Shown one piece after another: positions 55,442 through 64,000 of a stretch of 64,000 bases of DNA. The notes under the pieces were generated by a model. That model saw nothing but the letters and a program-made list of their open reading frames with translations. It did no database searches and was not told where the DNA came from. The stretch lies in the NCBI GenBank assembly GCA_012845835.1, contig JABAKD010000023.1:21236203-21300202 (forward strand), written 5' to 3'. The DNA is from Undaria pinnatifida. Taxonomy: Eukaryota > Sar > Phaeophyceae > Laminariales > Alariaceae. Both the position numbers and the translations under genes were made by a program. Position 1 is the first letter of the stretch; each line of letters opens with the position of its first letter.

Positions 55442-57436
55442 CTACCATGACCTGGTACGAATTGTACCTCGTATCCAGATAACGCTGCCGCGGACAAACT
55501 GCTGATGTACAGCAGTACAGGGCACATAAACATAAACTTGGTAATGAGGATTCCAGGTTGATATTTAGCTACCGGAAAAAAAAACTCGCTGTTATTTACA
55601 CAAAAATAGGAAACTCGGGATACGTTATACTGAAGTTAATGTACCATAAAGTAGATTGCACCCTCTCCCAAATAAGAAAGCCACCCTAGGTCAATGTTTT
55701 ATGTACCTGGTATCTTTTAGGTGTCCCTACTACCACATCTGGTATCTGGCACGCGATTGATCAGAGGTCAGGTATGGTAAATACTTCGTACCAGGTAGCA
55801 GGAATGGCATGCTCAGAGCTATGATACCTGGTACCTGGTACATTTAAGTACAACCAGCAGCGCACAAGCAGCAGGAGAAGTAGCTTACCATGACCTGGTA
55901 CGAATCGTACCTCGTATCCAGATAACGTTGCCGCGGACAAACTGCTGATGTACAGCAGTACAGGGCACATAAACATAAACATGGGAATAGGGAAGCCAGG
56001 ATGATATTTAGCTACCGGAAAAAGAAACTCGCTGTTATTTACACGAAAAAAAAGAAACTCGGGATACGTTATACTGAAGTTAATGTACCTACCTTTAGGT
56101 AAAAGTTTGATGTACCTAGTATCTTTTAGGTGTCCTGTACTACCGCATCTGGTATCTGGCACGCGATTGATCAGAGGTCAGGTATGGTTTATACTTCGTA
56201 CCAGGTACCAGGTATCGCATGCTCAGAGCTATGGTACCTTGTACCTGGTAGATTTGAGTACAACCAGCAGCGCACAAGCAGCAGGAGAAGTAGCCTACCA
56301 TGACCTGGTACGAATCGTACCTCGTATGCAGATAACGTTGCCGCGGACGAAATGCTGATGTACAGCACTACTGGGCACATAAACATAAACCTGGTAATAA
56401 GAATACCAGATTGATATTTAGCTACCGGAGTAATAAACTCGCTGTTATTTACACGAAAATATACGAAACTCGGGATACGTTATACTAAAGTTACTGTACT
56501 AGAGGAATATTGCACCCTCTCCAAAAATAAGAGAGCCAGCCTAGGTCAATGCTTTATGTACTTGGTATCTTTGAGGTGTCCTGTACTACCGCATCTGGTA
56601 TCTGGCACGCGATTGATCAGAGGTCAGGTATGGTATATACTTCGTACCAGGTACCAGGTATCTGGTACCTGGTAGATTTGAGTACAACCAGCAGCGCACA
56701 AGCAGCAAGAGCAGTAGCCTACCATGACCTGGTACGAATCGTACCTCGTACCCAGATAACGTTGCCGCGAACAAAACTGCTGATGTACAGCAGTACAGGG
56801 CACAAAAACATGAACCTGGTAATAAGGAAGCCAGGTTGATATTGAGCTACCGAAATGAGAAACTCGCTGTTATTTACACGAAAATAGGAAACTCGGGATA
56901 CGTTATACTGAAGTTAATGTACCATAAGGTAGATTGCACCCTCTCCCAAATAAGAAAGCCAGCCTAGGTCAATGTTTTATGTACCTGGTATCTTTTAGGT
57001 GTCTTGTACTACCGCACCGCATCTGGTATATGGCACGCGATTGATCAGAGGTCAGGTATGGTATATACTTTGTAACAGGTACCAGGTATCGCATGCTCAG
57101 AGCTATGGTACCTGGTACCTGGTAGATTTGAGTACAACCAGCAGCGCACAAGCAACAGGAGCAGTAGCCTACCATGACCTGGTACGAATCGTACCTCGTA
57201 CCCAGATAACGTTGCCGCGGACAAACTGCTGATGTACAGCAGTACAGGGCACATAAACATAAACCTGGTAAAAAGAAAGTCAGGTTGATATTTAGCTACC
57301 GGAGCAATAAACTCGCTGTTATTTACACGAAAATACGAAACTCGGGATACGTTATACTGAAGGTAATATACCATAAGGTAGATTGCACCCTCTCCCAAAT
57401 AAGAAAGCCACCCTAGCTCAATGTTTTATGCACCTG
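55442..57436 (+). repeat. Satellite array, segment 3 (four to five units)
   Basis: Unit landmarks gatatttagctaccg at 55560, 56004, 56415, 56838 (one change) and 57290 give periods of 444, 411, 423 and 452 bp. The unit near 56655 lacks the hairpin loop. A reverse-strand frame of about 65-70 codons recurs in most units through DNA similarity alone. Confidence 0.95.
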
Positions 57437-58160
57437 TGTGGTAATAAGTCATAAGTCAATTGATAATTTGATAAAGCAGGTCAAAAGCTCATAACGTAAG
57501 TTGAGAATTCAGGTTCGGAATAGATCCAAAGAAGGTTAAGACACCTACATACGAGTACCTGGCGTTGGAGTTGACCTTCGCTCGTAGTTGTGGGTAGATC
57601 TTGGAGTAGGATATGGATCCATCTTGGAAGCTGGAATAATCACGGGCTTTTGGTAGGTGGAAAGGTCGTCGTTGGGTACTGCGTGGATTCCAGGAAGAAG
57701 TTGAGAAGGATATGAAAGTCGTGGTACAGAACTGATTGCCAACAAGTAGTTGTAAAGTCGGTAAGTTTTGAGAGCAGATTTCCCGGGGTTTGTCGTGGTT
57801 GCCCTTTCATGTCAGAAGCTCGCTGGGTGTCGCTTGGAGCCGTCTCGAGTCGATGCACGATATGGCAAGCCACCGGGGTCGGGTGAGACTGATGTAAGCG
57901 AGTATCAGGCGAAAGCAGTCAGTACGTGACGGATTGGTAGGCGGACAAAAGCAGTGAAGAAGGATAAATGATGCTCAATTACACACGATCCATCAATCAT
58001 ATTTCTTGACCAGTTCTCGAAGCCAGAACAAGCATTTATTTCGTCAGATGGAAGAACCTGCAGATATTGTATGGAATGAGTTTGGACAGCTAGCGAGCAT
58101 ACAGCAGTCTCGCGAGTGAGATTCACCAGACCGCGTGAGCCGAGTCCAGTTCTTATTACA
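57437..58160. repeat. Left LTR of the LARD-like element
   Basis: 724 bp, followed by TTGGCGTCGTC. Confidence 0.93.
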
Positions 58161-61100
58161 TTGGCGTCGTCCTGTGATGCCGTCTGTTGAGATACATGCT
58201 TGCAAAACGCTTCGAGATCTGAACTGCACTGAAAAATGAGACGATCGGATGTACGTGTCTTCGTACCCTGGTGCGTCGTACGACCGGCAATTTTTTTTCT
58301 TCGCAATCAAACTGTTCCGCTTTGCTTTTCGAGTGACCACAACGGGCGTAAATGTAAGGAACAAAAAGGTGCTCATATTAAATCACTGTATGGCGCCTAT
58401 GTTTCTGTCCACCGTCGTACATGTCATACCCTGCATTGCCCTCCTTGCCGCTCGACGCTGCTGCTGCTGCTGCCGTGCGAGTGCGTTCTCGGTTATATCA
58501 CCTTAGCCCTTCCTCCATAGCAGTTTTCTCACTCCCACGCGCCCGTCAGTGCGTTGGTTTTACCGTATCATGACGATCTGACGGCCTTCTATCCGTCGCA
58601 CCTGGTGGCCAAGGTGGTACCAGGCACATCCCCAGTTCAGCATGCACTGGGCGCTGCGAAACCATTCTTTTTTTTTCGTGGATCTAGGATTGTGTGCAAC
58701 AAAACAGAGTGATGCTTTTGCAGGCAGCCAACTTGCACCAGTCATCGATAGTGTTGAGTAGCCGTAGACCGTGATTCGAGGGCCACCTTGGGCGATACAT
58801 CCCGTCTTCTTCCGCCTCTCCGATCATTGTTTGTGACCGCCGATTCCTGTAGAGTAGATAATCCAAAATGTGCGGTATCGTCTTGCCCCTCGATCGGGAC
58901 TTCCGATATCGTACAGAACCGTGTGACGGAATAATTCGGGTACCTTGGACCAGAGTTTCCATGGGCCCCTTAACTATAGTGTTTTGTTTTTCCGTTGTAC
59001 AGCAGGAAGCCGACGAAAACAGGAGTCATGACCTCGATTCGTCATCCGCTTCACGAATTTTTGCATGGATGAGCCGTGTATCAATTCCCCAGTAGGCTGA
59101 AGAAAGAAATTCAGTAGGAGACGTGGAAAATCTCCGGTCGTTTTGATCACACGATTAAGTTAGGCGCTTTAGGCAGTGCGAACACTTGTAGCAAACGAGG
59201 TTCGCCCATTGCGTCTCCCCGTTTCCAGGGTAGGAAACCAGGTACCCGTGGCAAGGTATCTCGTTTTGGTGAGCTACAGCTAGGTGTTGGTTATGGCAGC
59301 ATATCAAAATACTGTAGTGTTGCACCCCCAGAATTTTGTCGCCCATCACCAACGAGCCCAAGAGGTGATCCCGACATCCACGTACGTTTCCTCACCGGTT
59401 ATGCCCGTTACAGTACCGGTATCGCCTGTGATGGCCCTTCAACAGCGTACGCAAATCTGTTCAATCGAAGATGTAGCCCCGCGCCTTCCTTACCGGTTGT
59501 TTCAGGACAAGAAATAAGATTGCCTGTATGGGCGAGCAGTTTGTCTGGAGGATGTTAGATTCCTCGGACCAAGATCGTTGTAACCGCTTGTTTTTTTTTT
59601 TTTTTCTGACAAAGATTGTTGTACATAGCCGATTGCATTTTTTTATTCCCCTGACCAAGATTGTTGTAGCTGATTTTTTTTTTCCGCATGCCATCATTTG
59701 CTTGGGGGGTGACTTCAGTAAGCCCCTCTTATTAACAACACTTACTCGTCAAAGTACACGCAGGGTCGCATGCACGACGTTCGCCCCTGGCAACTCTTTG
59801 ATAAGTATGATTTTTTTTAGTCGACGATTGCAGACGAGGCAGTCTCGATTCAAACAATCATATAACAAACCACGTCGGCCGAGCCTGTAGCAACGACGGT
59901 ATCAGCTGGCCGGTAACGCCTGTGCGGTCGCTTTAAAGCACGCACACACCCATTCTATCGGTCGTGGCGGCTCCGTGCCGCCCTTGTCGGAATTCTCAGA
60001 AAAAGCGATTTGGTTCCCTGTCTGGCAGATGTCTCATCCAGAGCATGTAGACAGCAGGTAGACCTCCCTGACTCTAAGATAGAGGTGCCTGATTTCTTAT
60101 CTGAATTTCAACATTTCTGGGAGGAAAAATCAACGTCGCCCTTTCCCCCCAAACAACCCATGTCCGAGTTCACGCCGGGCCTCATGCCAAACGCACATAC
60201 CCCGGCATAGTTTTCATTGACACGGGTTCCCCACAGCAGTATTTTGTACAAGTATGTTCTCTCATAGTGGAGTCCGCCCGAAGAATTGACTGACGCACGT
60301 AAATGTCAATTGCTTTTTCCCCCTTTACTTTCTAACAGCAATTAGCAGTTACTACTACTCTGTTGTGCGTCTCAATACGCTGTGTTGTTTTTGGTAAAAA
60401 CGTCTCTGGCTTAGAAGACGTTCTTCAGCAACGATGAGCGCAGTTCGATCATTGCGTGCCGAGTCTACTGCAGTCCACAGACCCGCCTGTTGGATAATTG
60501 GCAGCTCATCGGTTCCTGACACCACCATTCACGTCTGTCAGGTTTAGCCAAAGAAGTATGGTAGGATAAGGATTTCGGTTACCGTCACACCACTATTACA
60601 ACGCTTCGATTGATGCTCGTACACCAATGTCACCCGCGGGCATTAGTCGAACGATATTTTTGGTAGACGGGTATGTCAGCGAGAGTAAATCAGAATCGTG
60701 GATATGCCGAAGTATAGTACTGCGTAAAGCCGCGAGACGTCGCGCGCGGAAAACAACCGTTGTTATGCCGCTGAGTCCCTCCCGCTGCCATTTTAGTTGG
60801 GGGGGAGAGTATCGTTCGACTTTCCACATCCGTTGCAGGAAATAATGAACTAGCTCATGTATTATTATCGTATATGGATAACCGGGTTTGGAGTCCGAGA
60901 CGAATACAACTCACTGTGAGATTGTCAGATACTCTTTAGTTTTTGGTGTGCCGAAGCTGTAACATCGCCCACGTAGGATCCGATAACAGGTGTTCCCGAA
61001 CGCACCAACGCCTTGTCGCACAGCGTGCAGAACATCGGGGGCCTAGCACTGTTTCGCTGCCTGACAGGTTACGTCCTTACCCCAGGACATCAGAAACCGG

Positions 61101-61510
61101 CAAGGCACGTTTGACGAAAGGCGTGAAGAAGCTCGCACTATTTCATGGTGGATACTGGAGGACGACGGCTCGAACACGTCCCCAGCGCCTCGTTGGAAGG
61201 GGACACCAGATCACCCTACGCCACCATCTTTTTTGTTTTGTGTTGTTTTGTTTAGGGTTGTATGGTTTTTTTTTTAAGGGGCGTTGCAAGTAAAGAAAAT
61301 AAATGGTAGACAGGCATGGGCGCAGCGCTGTCGTTGCGAAGATAACCAGTTATCCGGTGTTTCCTTTGGGAGAAAATGTTCAGAGATCCATGTTTTCTTT
61401 CGATGAAAGACGGGTTTGTGCTTGGGTAGGCCTCTAGGAAGTTACCTGGATCGCGAGGATAGGTTGCATCCTGGGTGGGCCGGAGGCATAGTAACGATAG
61501 TATTGAAACG

Positions 61511-61695
61511 GTTGCCTCCACGCCCTCCGATTTCGTTGAGGCCGCCGTTCGGGGAAGGATTGGGGACATGGAATCGCTTGCATCAACGCCCTCCGATTTC
61601 GTTGAGGCTGCCGTTCGGGGAAGCATTGGGGATTTGGAATCGCTCGCATCAACGCCCCCAGGTTTCGTTGAGGCTGTCGTTTCGGAAAAAGAGTG
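61511..61695 (+). repeat. 66-bp minisatellite inside the LARD-like element
   Basis: Three units at 61511, 61577 and 61643, each with ccctccgatttcgttgaggc or a variant. One frame would read ASTPSDFVEAAVRG. Confidence 0.9.
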
Positions 61696-62069
61696 GGATT
61701 GAATTCCGGTTTCATCGTCGCATTGGCGAACTGACCATGTTGAAGTATCGAGGAAAATTCTCAGCTTGCCACCCCACGCTACTTTGAGGGGCATGGGTGA
61801 GTAGGGCAAAGCTTGGATTATACCTTGTGCTTCGGTTAGCGCTCAGAGCGAGACTTTTCTGTCGTTCTGTCTTGATCGATTGTTCAGTCTGGGTGGTCAT
61901 TCAAGTTTTTGTTCGGGTCGCGTTGAGTTCATTAAACGTCTCAGTGATGCACACGTATGATTGCCATCAAATCAACTGCGTGGGATTACTGTGATGACTT
62001 CTTACCTTGCGGTAATTGCTTTTGAGTAGCAAACTGTTTGGGTTGCTACTAAAAAGCAGGGTGGGCCAA

Positions 62070-62793
62070 TGTGGTAATAAGTCATAAGTCAATTGATAAT
62101 TTGATAAAGCAGGTCAAAAGCTCATAACGTAAGTTGAGAATTCAGGTTCGGAATAGATCCAAGGAAGGTTAAGACACCTACATACGAGTACCTGGCGTTG
62201 GAGTTGACCTTCGCTCGTAGTTGTGGGTAGATCTTGGAGTAGGATATGGATCCATCTTGGAAGCTGGAATAATCACGGGCTTTTGGTAGGTGGAAAGGTC
62301 GTCGTTGGGTACTGCGTGGATTCCAGGAAGAAGTTGAGAAGGATATGAAAGTCGTGGTACAGAACTGATTGCCAACAAGTAGTTGTAAAGTCGGTAAGTT
62401 TTGAGAGCAGATTTCCCGGGGTTTGTCGTGGTTGCCCTTTCATGTCAGAAGCTCGCTGGGTGTCGCTTGGAGCCGTCTCGAGTCGATGCACGATATGGCA
62501 AGCCACCGGGGTCGGGTGAGACTGATGTAAGCGAGTATCAGGCGAAAGCAGTCAGTACGTGACGGATTGGTAGGCGGACAAAAGCAGTGAAGAAGGATAA
62601 ATGATGCTCAATTACACACGATCCATCAATCATATTTCTTGACCAGTTCTCGAAGCCAGAACAAGCATTTATTTCGTCAGATGGAAGAACCTGCAGATAT
62701 TGTATGGAATGAGTTTGGACAGCTAGCGAGCATACAGCAGTCTCGCGAGTGAGATTCACCAGACCGCGTGAGCCGAGTCCAGTTCTTATTACA
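62070..62793. repeat. Right LTR of the LARD-like element
   Basis: 724 bp, one difference from the left LTR. Preceded by aaaaagcagggtgggccaa, a weak polypurine tract. Confidence 0.93.
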
Positions 62794-62974
62794 CCTGATA
62801 CCTTTTAGGTGTCCTGTACTACCGCATCCGGTATCTGGCACGCGATTAATCAGAGGTCAGGTATGGTATATACTTCGTACCAGGTACCAGGTATCGCATG
62901 CTCAGAGCTATGATACCTGGTACCTGGTAGATTTGAGTACAACCAGCAGCATGCACAAGCAGCAAGAGCAGTAG
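62794..62974 (+). repeat. Satellite array, segment 4
   Basis: Continuation of the unit cut at 57436, up to the next insertion; hairpin arms intact. Confidence 0.93.
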
Positions 62975-63793
62975 TGTAATAGAGTGTCGGTATAGCGGGC
63001 AATAGATTCGTCGGGTTTCCTTTTTGGTTTTAAGTTTTCAATACTCTACATAGGTTGCTCCATTCTGGTTTTCCGTTTTCCTCTCTTCCTGTGGCCTGCC
63101 TTTTAGCGATCTGCTTTATTAGTGAATAGCCCTATCCTTGGAGTTTAGGCCTCTTTACGAGGTGTGGGGGAATCTATAGCCTCATGTGTTTGTTTCGAAT
63201 AGCCGCATCTTCGACCTCCTTTCCCGGTCTTTTAGGATGAACGTTGTCGTCATCTTTCGACCGTCTTGAGGTCTGCATATACGACTATTCATGGTGGGCT
63301 AATGTAATAGAGTGTCGGTATAGCGGGCAATAGATTCGGTAAGATAGTCCGCAGAGTAACGGTCTATTGGCCACAAGAAGATTCCCTTAGAACGGAATAT
63401 TCTTAGTGAAGCGGATAACCCGTAGAGAATAGCTAGCTTATACCACAAGAACGTTCTCGGTAATGGAACGTCCTCCTCTGGACAAGATAGGTAGAAGTAA
63501 GCGCGTTAAGCGCTCTTGGGAATATAGCACACCTAGGAGAACGTTCCTTGTACGTTCCATAGGTAAAGGTCCAGAAGAGAGCACAGCAGCAATGCTGGAG
63601 GGTGAAGCGAACTCTGTGAGCCTCACCCCACCCCCATGCTCTCACTCCTTCCCCTTTCCTGTCTCCTTCGAGCTTCTCATAGCTCAACGCCAGTAATAAG
63701 AAACCATCAAAGAAGAACCGGTGCTGTCTCCAAGCGAAGCTGATACCCCTGCGTCCCTTCCCTCCCAACATCCGGCACCACGACTCCTTCACA
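62975..63793. mobile_element. Internally deleted LTR element
   Basis: A 36-bp LTR start (62975-63010, TGTAATAGAG...) is followed by about 290 bp of internal sequence and a full 491-bp LTR (63303-63793). GTAG flanks both ends (62971-62974, 63794-63797). The full LTR is the inverted relative of the solo LTR at 34692-35180. No coding sequence remains. Confidence 0.88.
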
Positions 63794-64000
63794 GTAGCCT
63801 ACCATGACCTGGTACGAATCGTACCTCGTATCCAGATAACGTTGCCGCGGACAAACTGCTGATGTACAGCAGTACAGGGCACATAAACATAAACGTGGTA
63901 ATAAGAAAGCCAGGATGATGTTTAGCTACCGGAGTAATATACTCGCTGTTATTTACCCGAAAATACGAAACTCGGAATACGTTCCACTAAAGTTATTGTA
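63794..64000 (+). repeat. Satellite array, segment 5, runs off right edge
   Basis: Resumes at gtagcctaccatgacctgg and continues with the usual landmarks (gctaccggagtaat near 63926) to the window end. Confidence 0.93.

Larger units (their letters stand above)
57437..62793. mobile_element. Young LTR element with little coding capacity (LARD-like)
   Basis: 5,357 bp with direct LTRs of 724 bp that differ at one base by eye, TGTGGTAATAAG...CTTATTACA ends, and a CCTG duplication (57433-57436, 62794-62797) in the interrupted satellite unit. The internal 3.9 kb starts TTGGCGTCGTC, a primer-site-like sequence. No RT, RNase H or integrase block is recognisable; only short traces occur, such as a protease-like GIVFIDTGSPQQYF near 60215-60255 and a FLSEFQHFWEE stretch near 60100. 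Identical LTRs with a decayed or absent pol suggest recent mobilisation by an autonomous relative's proteins. Parent family unknown. Confidence 0.88.

Noticed and set aside
53935-57400. Reverse-strand frame of about 65-70 codons (CPVLLYISSLSAATLSGYE-type) recurring in satellite units
   Set aside because: It repeats because the DNA repeats. Changes between units are not biased towards silent sites and the frame spans the hairpin palindromes.
39385-64000. CRISPR-like array
   Set aside because: Units are 410-450 bp satellites in a eukaryote, with no short identical repeats separated by unique spacers.

Overview
This window is nuclear DNA from a eukaryote, and almost all of it is repeats: LTR retrotransposon fossils and young copies, a DNA transposon, satellites, segmental duplications and low-complexity tracts. 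I see no rRNA, no true tRNA, no CRISPR array and no operon structure. The one host-like gene has GT-AG introns. The mix (Gypsy element with a cytosine-methyltransferase-like domain and a chromo/Tudor-like tail, Copia elements, a Penelope-like reverse transcriptase, long C and G homopolymers) suggests an alga or other protist with a repeat-rich genome. I cannot name the lineage.

Layout. 1-2.3 kb: 3' part of a decayed Ty1/copia pol. 2.3-5 kb: mostly empty AT-rich DNA. 5-6.6 kb: tandem repeat of about 492 bp. 6.76-14.3 kb: old, much-broken reverse-strand Ty3/Gypsy element; its order in element direction is protease, RT, RNase H, methyltransferase-like domain, integrase, chromo/Tudor-like tail, 3' LTR. 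14.3-18.7 kb: direct repeats, tRNA-like boxes and a 2.4 kb inverted repeat with extreme C-rich and G-rich arms. 19.2-20.6 kb: three nearly identical 463-bp tandem units. 21.9 kb: tRNA-derived SINE-like head. 25.2-27.3 kb: broken Penelope-like RT on the reverse strand. 28.6-29.0 kb: solo LTR of the Gypsy family. 32.2-33.2 kb: tiny two-LTR element.

33.9-52.4 kb is a direct segmental duplication of about 5.5 kb. Each copy carries the same reverse-strand gene relic, a WRN/RNase D-like 3'-5' exonuclease domain followed by blocks resembling transposase-like exonuclease fusion proteins, and both lead into the same 410-450 bp satellite. Copy A took a solo LTR. Copy B took a young, whole-looking 5.8 kb Copia element inside an exon of the gene, with a clean CGTTG target duplication.

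52-64 kb is the satellite array, split by four later insertions: a 1,280 bp TIR transposon, a 936 bp LTR-like element, a 5.36 kb LTR element with almost identical LTRs but little coding capacity, and an internally deleted LTR element. Uninserted satellite or duplicate copies show what many sites looked like before insertion, so the relative order of several events can be read. The best candidate for an unusual biological system is the Gypsy element joining a methyltransferase-like module to chromatin-reader-like modules. Each retroelement serves only its own family; the only possible host gene looks decayed.
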